The translations under genes and the position numbers were made by a program. From positions 132,987-196,986 of the forward strand of contig CAJUJJ010000002.1 in the NCBI GenBank assembly GCA_910586765.1: a stretch of DNA of 64,000 nucleotides, given 5' to 3'. The first letter of the stretch is position 1. The number at the start of each line of letters is the position of its first letter. This document shows, piece after piece, positions 34,116-42,668 of this stretch. The notes under the pieces were generated by a model, which saw only the letters and a list, made by a program, of their open reading frames with translations, ran no database searches and was not told the DNA's origin. Source of the DNA: an uncultured Clostridia bacterium. GTDB lineage: Bacteria; Bacillota; Clostridia; Lachnospirales; Anaerotignaceae.

Positions 34116-36014
34116 TTAGTTATTGCTATTTATTTTAGTATTTTTAGTAATTGCAGCATTGCCAGAAACATCAAATGTACCTAAAACAAATATGCCACCA
34201 CCAACACCATTATCTGTTGTATTTTGACTAATTTCTCCTGCGGTCATACGAAATACACCTGTTTCATTGACATATATGCCGCCACTTCCTCCCATACCAT
34301 AAAAGGTATCATTTGCTATATTATTTGTAACAGCACCATTTTCCATACGAAATGTTGCTTCATTTACAAATACACCACCACCATAGTGTTGTGCTACATT
34401 TTCATCTATCATACCATTTCTCATAATAAATGTACTACCACACGCTGCATACATACCAGCACCATCATTTGCTGTATTTTTGCTAATAGTGCCATTATCC
34501 ATAATAAATATACTACAGTTATTGATATAAATACCGCCTGCATTGCCATTAATTGATTTATTTTCACTTATTTTACCCTGACTCATAGAAAAAGAAGCAT
34601 TTTCTAAATACATACCAGCACCAGCAAATTCTGTACTATTTGCTGTGTTTCCGACAACAGCAGTTTCTCCTTCCATATTAAATGAAGTATGCTCCATATA
34701 TATGCCGCCACCTCTATTTGCTATATTATTGCTAATTTCTCCACATTCTGTAAAAAATGAAGTACCTTTTGTATAAATACCACCGCCATCATTTTCACTT
34801 GCATTATTACTAACTTTTCCATTTTTGATATAGACTATAATCTCTTTCCATTCTATACCACAACTATTAACGTGTTCATAAGAAATATCATCGTCTTTTG
34901 TATAAATACCACCACCATTATTTTGTGCAGTATTGTTACAGATTTCTCCGTATTCCATATTAAAGTAAGAAGCGTATTTTCTTTCTTCTCCATAAGCAAT
35001 GGCACTATTGTCTGTACTACATCTGACACTTATATATACTCCTCCACCATTACCATCACTTTCTATTTGTTCACTACCATATACTGCTTTATTTTCAGTG
35101 ATACTGCTGTTTTGTTTCATAGTAAATAATGCTGTACTACTACCTTTACTATAATAACCATCTATATATACACCACCGCCTTTTTGAGCTTGGTTATTTC
35201 GTATACTAGCATTTGTCATAGTAAATGTAATATCTCTGCTTTTTTCTGTAAGTAAATCATTTTCACTTGTGATATATACACCACCACCACATTGGGCAGT
35301 ATTTTTATTGATGTCATTTTCACCGCCTATAATACCACCTGTCATTTCAACATTACTATCAGTATATACACCACCGCCTTTATATACTGCTGCATTTTCT
35401 GAAATACTGCCGCCACTCATATAAAATGCACTATCATTCATATACACACCGCCACCACATTGGGCAGATTGGTTTTGTTTTATTTCTCCTCCACTCATAT
35501 AAAATTTACCATGATATACAGACACACCTCCACCATATTCTGCTGTATTTTGGCTTATAGTGCCTCCTGTCATAATAAATGTACTATTTTCTACAAACAC
35601 ACCACTTTTTTTACCACCAGTAATTCTACCGCTTTTTTGACAATCACATAATGTCAATACTGCACCATCTGTTACACAAATAGCAGCACTTTGTTCATTA
35701 TTTGTAATAGTATTACCATTTAAACAAAGTGTCACTTCTGTGTTATTTCCTGTAATTGTTATAGTACCTGCATATTCTTTATTCAAATAATACTTTCCGC
35801 TGCTTTTGATTTCATTTGTATTATTTTCTAATACTGCCCAATCTGTATGATTGTGTATTTCATTATTAGGCTGATTGTTTTGTTGCTGTGTTTGTATATG
35901 ATGATGTTGTTGTATCATTTGTTGTTGTGCAAAAGCCGTTGTTGTAAACAATAGTGTAAATATACATACTACAATACTATATGACAATAAAATCTGTTTT
36001 ATTTTTTTATTCAT
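34116..36014 (-). CDS. Secreted right-handed beta-helix repeat protein
   Basis: A 632-residue protein with a clear signal peptide (KKIKQ, hydrophobic core, likely cleavage after TTAFA). It then consists of about 18 imperfect repeats of roughly 22-35 residues with the pattern F-M-x-x-G-x-I-x-x-N-x-A-x-x-GGG-[IV]-Y. These are polymorphic-outer-membrane/beta-helix type repeats, predicted to stack in a parallel beta-helix. No LPxTG, SLH or other anchor is visible at the C-terminus, which stops soon after NAAITKNTKINS. It may be a secreted or loosely attached adhesin-like or carbohydrate-binding protein. Upstream site GGGGGC is weak but present. Confidence 0.8.
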   Translation of the reverse strand: MNKKIKQILLSYSIVVCIFTLLFTTTAFAQQQMIQQHHHIQTQQQNNQPNNEIHNHTDWAVLENNTNEIKSSGKYYLNKEYAGTITITGNNTEVTLCLNGNTITNNEQSAAICVTDGAVLTLCDCQKSGRITGGKKSGVFVENSTFIMTGGTISQNTAEYGGGVSVYHGKFYMSGGEIKQNQSAQCGGGVYMNDSAFYMSGGSISENAAVYKGGGVYTDSNVEMTGGIIGGENDINKNTAQCGGGVYITSENDLLTEKSRDITFTMTNASIRNNQAQKGGGVYIDGYYSKGSSTALFTMKQNSSITENKAVYGSEQIESDGNGGGVYISVRCSTDNSAIAYGEERKYASYFNMEYGEICNNTAQNNGGGIYTKDDDISYEHVNSCGIEWKEIIVYIKNGKVSNNASENDGGGIYTKGTSFFTECGEISNNIANRGGGIYMEHTSFNMEGETAVVGNTANSTEFAGAGMYLENASFSMSQGKISENKSINGNAGGIYINNCSIFIMDNGTISKNTANDGAGMYAACGSTFIMRNGMIDENVAQHYGGGVFVNEATFRMENGAVTNNIANDTFYGMGGSGGIYVNETGVFRMTAGEISQNTTDNGVGGGIFVLGTFDVSGNAAITKNTKINSNN

Positions 36015-36052
36015 ATTGATATTGCCCCCTTATCAAAAATCAAATAATAAAT

Positions 36053-36091
36053 ACAGAAACAGCATCATTTTTTATATTAAAGCGTTTCTGT
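36053..36091 (-). terminator. Inverted repeat over the end of mnmG
   Basis: ACAGAAAC (36053-36060) and GTTTCTGT (36084-36091) pair across the mnmG stop codon, followed on the minus strand by an AT-rich run. A weak terminator here would partly insulate the downstream beta-helix gene and rsmG. Confidence 0.35.
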
Positions 36092-37972
36092 TTTTTGTCT
36101 TTTATTTTGTTCCATATAAATCAAAAGTACAGAAATATCTGCTGGAGAAACGCCTGTAATACGAGAAGCGTGTCCTATTGAAATCGGTCTAATATCATTT
36201 AATTTTTGCTGTGCTTCTATTCTCAGCCCTTTTATAGTAGTGTAATCTATATTTTCTGGTAATTTTTTATTTTCCATTTTTTGGAACTGTTCTACTTGTT
36301 TCATTTGCTGTTTAATATAGCCTTCATATTTGATTTGTATATTCACTTGTTCTTTTATTTCAAAAGGCAATTCTGTACGCTGTATATCCAATACAGACAA
36401 TTTTTCATAATCTAATTCGGGGCGTTTTATGAGTTCTGAAAGCCTTACTCCTGTATGAATTTCTGTACTATGATATTTTTGAAGGAACTGCTGCACTTGT
36501 TCCGATGGTGCTACAATAACAGAAGAAACCCTTTTAATTTCCTTTTCAATTTCATATTGCTTTTGCAAAAGTGCGTCATATCTCTTTTGTGAAATCAAAC
36601 CTAATTCATAACCTAAAGGTGTCAGTCTTTGGTCAGCATTGTCTTGTCTTAGCAACAACCTATATTCTGCACGTGATGTCATCATTCTATATGGCTCTTT
36701 TGTACCTTTTGTAACCAAATCATCTATTAGCACACCTATATACGCATCAGAACGTTTTAATATAACAGGTTCTTCTTTTTTAATATATTTTACTGCATTG
36801 ATACCTGCAATTAAACCTTGTGCTGCTGCTTCTTCATAGCCAGAACTGCCATTTAATTGTCCAGCACTAAACAATCCCTTTATATTTTTAAATTCTAAAC
36901 TGATTTTTAATTGTGTTGCATCAATACAATCATATTCTATCGCATAAGCATTTCTAGTGATTTGACAATTTTCAAGCCCTGCTATTGTTCTGTACATAGC
37001 AACTTGTACATCTTCAGGCAAAGAAGAAGACATTCCTTGTATATACATTTCTTCTGTATTTTCTCCTTCTGGTTCTATAAAAAGCTGGTGTCTTTGTTTA
37101 TCTGCAAAACGAACTACTTTGTCTTCTATAGAAGGACAATATCTAGGACCAGTACCTTCAATTACACCAGAATACAGTGGAGAACGATGTAAATTTTGTT
37201 TTATAATATTGTGTGTTTGTTCATTGGTATATGTCAGCCAGCAAAGCACTTGTTCTCTTTTAATGTCTTCAGGTGTATTTTCAAATGAAAATGGTACAAT
37301 ATTTTCATCTCCATACTGTGGCTGCATTTTTGAAAAATCAATGGAATTTTTATTCATACGTGCAGGTGTTCCTGTTTTAAAGCGATATAAACGAATACCT
37401 AAATCTTTTAAGCATTGACTAAGTTTTGTAGCTGCCATTAAATGATTAGGGCCACATTCTGTAATGACATCACCATATAAACAGCGTGCTTTTAAATATG
37501 TCCCTGTACAGAGAACAACCGCTTTACATTCATATATGGTATTGCCATTTGTTTTTACTCCTTTTATTGCACCATTTTCTAGCAATATATCTACAATTTC
37601 ATATTGTCTGATTTGTAAATTAGGTGTTTTTTCTAATGTGTGTTTCATTTCAGATTGGTAACGCACTTTGTCCGCCTGTGCTCTTAAAGAATATACCGCA
37701 GGGCCTTTTGCAGTATTGAGCATTTTTGTTTGAATATATGTTTTATCAATATTTTTACCCATTTCACCGCCAAGTGCATCAATTTCTTTTACAATATGTC
37801 CTTTGGAGCTTCCTCCAATGCTAGGATTACATGGCATCATAGCAATACTGTCTAAACTAATGGCAAACAATACTGTTTTCATACCCATACGTGCTGCTGC
37901 AAGTGCTGCTTCACAGCCTGCATGACCACCGCCTACTACTACTACATCAAATTCATCTATTACATAGGACAA
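36077..37972 (-). CDS. mnmG: tRNA U34 carboxymethylaminomethyl synthase subunit MnmG
   Basis: FAD-dependent partner of MnmE that modifies wobble uridine of several tRNAs. The 631 residues show the FAD fingerprint DVVVVGGGHAGCEAALAAAR at the N-terminus, MPCNPSIGGSSKGH near 48, LCTGTYLKARC, RFKTGTPAR near 200 and MTSRAEYRLLLRQDNAD near 430. The C-terminal MnmE-binding region is ITGVSPADISVLLIY. The ATG lies 50 bp after the mnmE stop, with AAGGGAG upstream, consistent with a two-gene unit. Confidence 0.96.
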   Translation of the reverse strand: MSYVIDEFDVVVVGGGHAGCEAALAAARMGMKTVLFAISLDSIAMMPCNPSIGGSSKGHIVKEIDALGGEMGKNIDKTYIQTKMLNTAKGPAVYSLRAQADKVRYQSEMKHTLEKTPNLQIRQYEIVDILLENGAIKGVKTNGNTIYECKAVVLCTGTYLKARCLYGDVITECGPNHLMAATKLSQCLKDLGIRLYRFKTGTPARMNKNSIDFSKMQPQYGDENIVPFSFENTPEDIKREQVLCWLTYTNEQTHNIIKQNLHRSPLYSGVIEGTGPRYCPSIEDKVVRFADKQRHQLFIEPEGENTEEMYIQGMSSSLPEDVQVAMYRTIAGLENCQITRNAYAIEYDCIDATQLKISLEFKNIKGLFSAGQLNGSSGYEEAAAQGLIAGINAVKYIKKEEPVILKRSDAYIGVLIDDLVTKGTKEPYRMMTSRAEYRLLLRQDNADQRLTPLGYELGLISQKRYDALLQKQYEIEKEIKRVSSVIVAPSEQVQQFLQKYHSTEIHTGVRLSELIKRPELDYEKLSVLDIQRTELPFEIKEQVNIQIKYEGYIKQQMKQVEQFQKMENKKLPENIDYTTIKGLRIEAQQKLNDIRPISIGHASRITGVSPADISVLLIYMEQNKRQKTETL

Positions 37973-38022
37973 TTATGTCACTCCCTTCAAAATATTGCTA
38001 TATTAAAACTTACAAAATTCTA

Positions 38023-39414
38023 TTATTTGCCTAAACAAAACTTTGTAAATATTCTGTCTATAATTTCCTCATCTACAGTATCCCCTGTAATTTCTCCTAA
38101 AGCTGCATTTGCTTGCTGTAAATCCATAGATATAAAATCTTCAGGCATACGTGTTGTAATTGTTGTCAATGCTCTTTGCATTGCTTGTTTTGCTCTATAA
38201 AGTGCATTTGTATGGCGTACATTTCCTAATATGCCATCATCAGCAGTAATCATTTCTCCGCCAAAAAATAAATTTTTTAATTGTTGTGTAAGTTGTTCTA
38301 ATCCTGTATTCTGTTTTACAGATACAGAAAGTATTACAGCATTTTGTATATATTCTTTTAAATCTTCTGCTGTTATTTTTTGTTCTAAATCTGATTTATT
38401 CAAAAGTATTATTGTTTTTTTATTTTTAATAAAAGAAAGTATTTCTTTATCCTCTTTTTCTAAATTGTGAGAGCTGTCTAACAAAAGCAATATCAAATCT
38501 GCTTTTTCTGCATAACTTTTTGATTTTTCAACACCTATTTTTTCTACAATATCTCCTGTCTGTCGTATACCAGCAGTATCTACTATTTTCATAGCAATGC
38601 CTTCTATATTGACATATTCTTCTACAGTATCTCTTGTTGTACCTGCAACATCTGTTACAATGGCTCTTTCTTCTTCTAAAAACCAATTTAATAATGAAGA
38701 TTTTCCTACATTTGGTTTTCCTATAATGACTGTTTGTATACCTTCTCTTATGATTTTGCCTTTGTCTGCATTTTTTAAAAGTTGCTCCATTTCAGAAATG
38801 ATTTCTGTTGTTTTTTGTTCCATTTCATTGTAAGTATCTTGTTCTATGTCGTGCTCTGGATAATCAATTACCGCTTCTATAGATGCAATCATATCCAACA
38901 ATTTAGAACGCATTTGTGTTACTTTTTGGTGAAGCCTTCCCCCTAATTGATTTACTGCGGATTGTCTGGATATATCTGTTTTAGATTGTATTAAATCAAT
39001 TACCGCTTCTGCCTGTGATAAATCAATTCTGCCATTTAAAAAACTTCTTTTTGTAAATTCTCCCGACTCAGCCAAACGAGCACCATTGTTCAACACCAAT
39101 TCTAATACTTTTTGAAGTACAACAATGCCTCCATGACAGTTGATTTCTACAATATTTTCTTTGGTATATGTGTTTGGTGCTTTCATTACTGTAACTAATA
39201 CTTCATCAATTACATTATTTGTATTGTTATCTACAATATAACCATAAGACAATGTGTGGCTTTTTTTATCTAACAAAGAAATATGATTTTTAGATTGAAA
39301 TAATTTGTCTACAATAGAAATACTATTTTCTCCGCTGACACGTACAATACCTATACCTCCTGTACCACCTGTAGATATTGCTGCAATAGTATCTTCTAAT
39401 TCTATCACTTTCAT
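38023..39414 (-). CDS. mnmE: tRNA modification GTPase MnmE
   Basis: GTPase partner of MnmG. The start is followed by MKVIELEDTIAAISTG, the TrmE N-domain. The inserted G domain has GKPNVGKSSLLNW (G1, about 225), DTAGIRQTGD (G3) and LLNKSD (G4). The C-terminal catalytic tail FCLGK (Cys in CxGK) is intact. The 463-residue version starting at ATG 39414 is preferred. A TTG at 39426 is too close to the AAAGGA site. Switch I shows GTTRDTVEEY. Confidence 0.95.
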   Translation of the reverse strand: MKVIELEDTIAAISTGGTGGIGIVRVSGENSISIVDKLFQSKNHISLLDKKSHTLSYGYIVDNNTNNVIDEVLVTVMKAPNTYTKENIVEINCHGGIVVLQKVLELVLNNGARLAESGEFTKRSFLNGRIDLSQAEAVIDLIQSKTDISRQSAVNQLGGRLHQKVTQMRSKLLDMIASIEAVIDYPEHDIEQDTYNEMEQKTTEIISEMEQLLKNADKGKIIREGIQTVIIGKPNVGKSSLLNWFLEEERAIVTDVAGTTRDTVEEYVNIEGIAMKIVDTAGIRQTGDIVEKIGVEKSKSYAEKADLILLLLDSSHNLEKEDKEILSFIKNKKTIILLNKSDLEQKITAEDLKEYIQNAVILSVSVKQNTGLEQLTQQLKNLFFGGEMITADDGILGNVRHTNALYRAKQAMQRALTTITTRMPEDFISMDLQQANAALGEITGDTVDEEIIDRIFTKFCLGK

Positions 39415-39438
39415 TGTTTTTATCAATCCTTTCTATTG

Positions 39439-39465
39439 AAAAAAACCGATATATTGCTATATCGG
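39439..39465 (-). terminator. Terminator of the rpmH-jag operon
   Basis: CCGATATA and TATATCGG form a perfect 8-bp stem with loop TTGC. On the minus strand a T7 run follows. It lies just after the jag stop, so the rpmH to jag transcript ends here and mnmE-mnmG is expressed separately. Confidence 0.85.
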
Positions 39466-39477
39466 CTTAAATATCAA

Positions 39478-40095
39478 TTATTTTAATGTAATTACTACAT
39501 TACGATAAGGTTCTTCTCCTTCACTATATGTTGTTACATAGCGGTCATTTTGCAATGTGGAATGTATAATTCTTCTTTCATAAGGGTTCATAGGTTCTAA
39601 AACAACATTTCTTTTTGTTTGTTTTACTTTTTTTGCCAAATTATAAGCCAAACTTTCCAATGTTTCTTTTCTTCTCTGTCTATAATTTTCTGTATCTAAC
39701 AATATACTTACATAAGGTGAACTTCCCTTATTTACAACAAGGCTTACTAAATATTGTATAGAGTCTAATGTTTGTCCTCTTTTTCCTATCAAAACACCCA
39801 TTTCATCGCCGCTTAATTCAATAGAGAGTTGTTTCTCTTTTAAATTTGTTTCAATAGAAACGTCCATTTTCATAGCCTGAAACATTTCCTGTAAAAAAGT
39901 AACAGCAATTTTTTCTGGATTAAATTTTTTAACAACTTGTATTACAGCATCTTTTGCACCAAACATACCTAAAAAACCCTTAGCACCTTCATCAATTACA
40001 GTAACTTCTACTTCATCTCTGGAGGCATGAAGTTCTTTTAATGCTTCATGTAATGCGTCATCAACTGTTTTTCCGCTTTTTGTTATTTTATCCAT
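39478..40095 (-). CDS. jag: RNA-binding protein Jag/KhpB
   Basis: A 205-residue RNA-binding protein. It has an N-terminal Jag domain (ITKSGKTVDDALHEALKEL, GAKGFLGMFGAKDAVI), a KH domain (GVLIGKRGQTLDSIQYL, about 105-125) and an R3H domain (NPYERRIIHSTLQND, about 170-185). Such proteins bind many mRNAs and affect envelope growth. The start at 40095 overlaps the yidC stop by 8 bp. GGGGAGG lies 10 bp before it, so translation is coupled with yidC, the standard arrangement in Firmicutes. Confidence 0.94.
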   Translation of the reverse strand: MDKITKSGKTVDDALHEALKELHASRDEVEVTVIDEGAKGFLGMFGAKDAVIQVVKKFNPEKIAVTFLQEMFQAMKMDVSIETNLKEKQLSIELSGDEMGVLIGKRGQTLDSIQYLVSLVVNKGSSPYVSILLDTENYRQRRKETLESLAYNLAKKVKQTKRNVVLEPMNPYERRIIHSTLQNDRYVTTYSEGEEPYRNVVITLK

Positions 40096-41134
40096 TTTGC
40101 TGTGCCTCCCCTTCAAACTTCTTCCTGAAATACTTCTTCAACAATAATTGCTGCACAATAGAAATTAAGTTACTAACTACCCAATAAAGCCCCAAAGCGG
40201 CTGGTACACTAATTGTCATAACTCCCATCATAATTGGCATAACATAAAGCATTGTATTTGTCATAGAATTTGTCATAGCCGCTGCTGGGTCGTTAGGGTC
40301 TGTTGTATTATTTGTTAATTGCTGCATAATTTTAGATTGTCCCCATGTTGTAGCTGCTGCCAATATAGGTACAATAATACCAGGAAATGACAGTCCCGGA
40401 TTGTTAATCAATGAGATGCCTAAAAACATTTCAATTTCACTTTTTTGTTGTAATAAGTTTGGTAAATTTTGTATATGCTCTCCTAATGTATCTAACACAT
40501 ATGTCCAGTCAGCAGATTTAAAACTATCAATGAGTGCAAAGTTTTGTATCATATTTGCATCATACCCTGCTTTTGCAAAGCCTTCTAATGCCTTTGTCAA
40601 CATATCACTTTGCCAAAATTCTAAATAAGGCTGGAATACCGCAGTTCTAACGGTTTCTGGTGCACTATTCAATACATTTGTAATTTCTGTATAATTTTGT
40701 GCTATAACATCTACATATAAATATGCCTGTTGGAAAATATAAAACAGTGCATACAATATAGGTAGTTGTATCAACAAAGGTAAACAACCACTTAACATAC
40801 TGATACCATTTTTTTTCTGAAATTCTTGTAACTCCAAAGCCATTTTTTGTTGTGAAAGCTGGTCTTTTTTGTCTTTATATTTTGCTCTGATTTTATTCAT
40901 TTCTGGTTGTAATTGTTGCAGTTTAAATGATGAACGTTGCTGTTTAATCATCAATGGAAATAATATAAATTTCACAATGATAGTAAATAATATAATGGCA
41001 ATTCCTAAACTACCATTTGTAGAAATACCATATATAAAATTAAATAAAGCATTATAAATAATACCTAAAACGTTTGCAATGGCACCAAAAACAAAATTCG
41101 GTTTTCTCAGCACCAGCAATACTCCAGTACTCAT
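40088..41134 (-). CDS. yidC: Membrane protein insertase YidC
   Basis: Inserts membrane proteins alone or with Sec. The 348-residue protein is the Firmicutes short form without the large periplasmic domain, but it is longer than Bacillus SpoIIIJ. The core has FTIIVKFILFPLMIKQQRSSFKLQQLQPEM near 55-85 (split here by family motifs), and the pore arginine appears in that QQRSS region. A Pro/Leu-rich helix MLSGCLPLLIQLPILYALFYI is near 120, and GLYWVVSNLISIVQQ lies near the end. Start after AAGGAGG at 41134. It has no lipobox signal. Confidence 0.93.
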   Translation of the reverse strand: MSTGVLLVLRKPNFVFGAIANVLGIIYNALFNFIYGISTNGSLGIAIILFTIIVKFILFPLMIKQQRSSFKLQQLQPEMNKIRAKYKDKKDQLSQQKMALELQEFQKKNGISMLSGCLPLLIQLPILYALFYIFQQAYLYVDVIAQNYTEITNVLNSAPETVRTAVFQPYLEFWQSDMLTKALEGFAKAGYDANMIQNFALIDSFKSADWTYVLDTLGEHIQNLPNLLQQKSEIEMFLGISLINNPGLSFPGIIVPILAAATTWGQSKIMQQLTNNTTDPNDPAAAMTNSMTNTMLYVMPIMMGVMTISVPAALGLYWVVSNLISIVQQLLLKKYFRKKFEGEAQQNG

Positions 41135-41203
41135 AAATAATTTTTCCTCCTTAAATGAGAAGCAATATAGCGAAAATTACACTTCGAAATAAAGTTTCTA
41201 ATT

Positions 41204-41443
41204 TCAATTTTTATTCTTTTTTTCTGGAACAGGGTCATATCCTCCTTCATGAAAAGGGTGACATTTTAATATACGTCTGACAGATAAATATACACCTTTT
41301 AAAACTCCAAAACGACAGATAGAAATATAAGCATATTCTGAACAAGTAGGAATAAAACGGCAATGTGCTCCAATATAAGGTGATATAGCCATTTGATAAA
41401 ATTTGATACTCATTAAACATAACTTTTGCAATATATTACTCAT
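41204..41443 (-). CDS. yidD: Membrane protein insertion efficiency factor YidD
   Basis: A 79-residue protein with the family signature ISPYIGAHCRFIPTCSEYAY, followed by GVYLSVRRILKCHPFHEGGYDPVP, including the three conserved cysteines. It helps membrane insertion near YidC. It overlaps rnpA by 4 bp (ATGA), so translation is coupled, and it precedes yidC by 69 bp. Conserved position in the rpmH-rnpA-yidD-yidC-jag operon. Confidence 0.95.
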   Translation of the reverse strand: MSNILQKLCLMSIKFYQMAISPYIGAHCRFIPTCSEYAYISICRFGVLKGVYLSVRRILKCHPFHEGGYDPVPEKKNKN

Positions 41444-41805
41444 TTTTGTTCTCTCTTTTCTGTTGTTTCTGGCAATAACAAATTATGTTTTTTTAACAAA
41501 TGTTTTAAAGAATGGTCTATTTCTTGAAAAGAAGCACCATTTGCAAAAACACGAGCAATTACTACAATGTCATATCCTTTTGCAATCTGTTCCTCTCTCA
41601 AACGATAACTTTCTCTTATTAATCTTGTGACACGAGAACGTACTACACTTTTACCTACTTTTTTACTAACAGAAATACCAATATGATTGATTTGCTTACC
41701 TGTTTTTACAACATACATCACCAAATGGCGGTTTGCTAATGACTTGCCCTTGTTATATACATAGCGAAATTGAAATTTCTTTTTTAACGATTGTGTTTGC
41801 TTCAC
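41440..41805 (-). CDS. rnpA: Ribonuclease P protein component
   Basis: Protein subunit of RNase P, maturing tRNA 5' ends. The 121 residues show KKKFQFRYVYNKGKSLANRHLV near the start, and the RNR-like motif KSVVRSRVTRLIRESYRL near residue 60. The RNR motif reads SRVTRL, a known variant in clostridial proteins. AAAGGAG precedes the ATG. It follows rpmH by about 100 bp with a hairpin in between. Confidence 0.94.
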   Translation of the reverse strand: MKQTQSLKKKFQFRYVYNKGKSLANRHLVMYVVKTGKQINHIGISVSKKVGKSVVRSRVTRLIRESYRLREEQIAKGYDIVVIARVFANGASFQEIDHSLKHLLKKHNLLLPETTEKREQK

Positions 41806-41852
41806 TTTTTTATCTCCTTTTGAAAAAAAAGAATTACGCTACATACAATAAA

Positions 41853-41871
41853 AGGCCACAATTTGCGGCCT
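41853..41871 (-). terminator. Hairpin between rpmH and rnpA
   Basis: AGGCC at 41853-41857 pairs with GGCCT at 41867-41871 around a short interior. On the minus strand it is followed by TTTTATTG. It could reduce read-through from the highly expressed rpmH into rnpA. The stem is short. Confidence 0.4.
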
Positions 41872-41902
41872 CATGCTACTGCAGGTATAATTCTAACTAA
41901 CA

Positions 41903-42037
41903 TTATGCAGATAATACTTTTCTTCCTTTTCTTCTTCTAGCAGCTAATACTCTTCTACCATTTGCTGTACTCATTCTTTTTCTAAAGCCATGAACTTTAC
42001 TTCTTTGTCTTTTCTTTGGCTGAAATGTCATTTTCAT
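41903..42037 (-). CDS. rpmH: 50S ribosomal protein L34
   Basis: A 44-residue protein beginning MKMTFQPKKRQRSKVHGFRK, continuing RMSTANGRRVLAARRRKGRK and ending VLSA. This is the unmistakable L34 sequence. ATG at 42037, stop TAA at 41905-41903. GGAGG lies 12 bp upstream. It is the first gene of the operon reading leftward from oriC, the near-universal bacterial position, and marks the origin. Confidence 0.98.
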   Translation of the reverse strand: MKMTFQPKKRQRSKVHGFRKRMSTANGRRVLAARRRKGRKVLSA

Positions 42038-42098
42038 AGTAACTTGCACCTCCTTTATATTACATACCTATCCCTGCACACAGGCAAGCACTGAAAAC

Positions 42099-42127
42099 AT
42101 TATATAAAAAAATAGTAATCACGTCAA
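42099..42127 (-). promoter_or_regulatory. Promoter of the rpmH operon
   Basis: On the minus strand TTGACG (42127-42122) and TATAAT (42104-42099) have a 17-bp spacer. It is divergent from the dnaA promoter and strong by consensus. Confidence 0.7.
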
Positions 42128-42345
42128 GAAAAAAATAGCTTTTTTCCATTATAGTAGGTATTTTTAAACTTGTTAGTAATAATTACTATGTGATAAAGTC
42201 AATTTACAATACTAAAAAGTAACACATAAAATAGTATTCTCTTTTACCATTTTAACTATTGTAATAGTTATATGCTGTTAATAAAATTTTAAATTCTTTT
42301 GACAAACTATATTTTCTTTTTTTCAAAAATGCTTTACGAAAGCTG

Positions 42346-42374
42346 TTGATAACTTTTTATTCTTTTGCTATACT
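42346..42374 (+). promoter_or_regulatory. dnaA promoter
   Basis: TTGATA (42346-42351) and TATACT (42369-42374) have a 17-bp spacer. The predicted transcript would begin near 42381, directly at the first DnaA box, so the dnaA leader of about 290 nt is covered with boxes. Autorepression by DnaA is likely from this layout. Confidence 0.65.
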
Positions 42375-42377
42375 AAG

Positions 42378-42639
42378 TTATCCACATTTCCACATTATCC
42401 ACAGCTTTATTTATCCACATTATCCACAGCCAATAAAAAGTGTGGATAACTCTGTGGATAACTCGCAAGTTATCCACATTTTATCCACAGCCTAATTTTT
42501 ATTTGTTGATTTTTCAAGGTATATCGCTTGTGGAAAAATATAATCAGATACCTGTGGATAGTGTGGATAACTTTTATTTTTTATTTTTATAAAAAAGTTA
42601 TCCACATTTTATCCACAGATTTTTATCAATTTATCCACA
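42378..42639. other. oriC part 1: DnaA-box cluster upstream of dnaA (incC-like)
   Basis: Twelve perfect TTATCCACA 9-mers (either strand) occur at 42378, 42395, 42411, 42420, 42441(-), 42453(-), 42470, 42481, 42562(-), 42598, 42609 and 42631. There are also near-matches at 42529 and 42553. This is the upstream half of a bipartite Firmicutes-type origin. No DnaA-trio or long AT-only DUE follows these boxes, so unwinding is more likely at the dnaA-dnaN side. The rest of the 42038-42668 gap holds the two promoters listed. Confidence 0.95.
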
Positions 42640-42668
42640 ATTATGAAATGATTTACAGGGGGAAGACT

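Noticed and set aside
34224..35651. Several Thr/Ile/Cys-rich + strand readings
   Set aside because: All lie opposite the beta-helix repeat gene and simply mirror its repeats.
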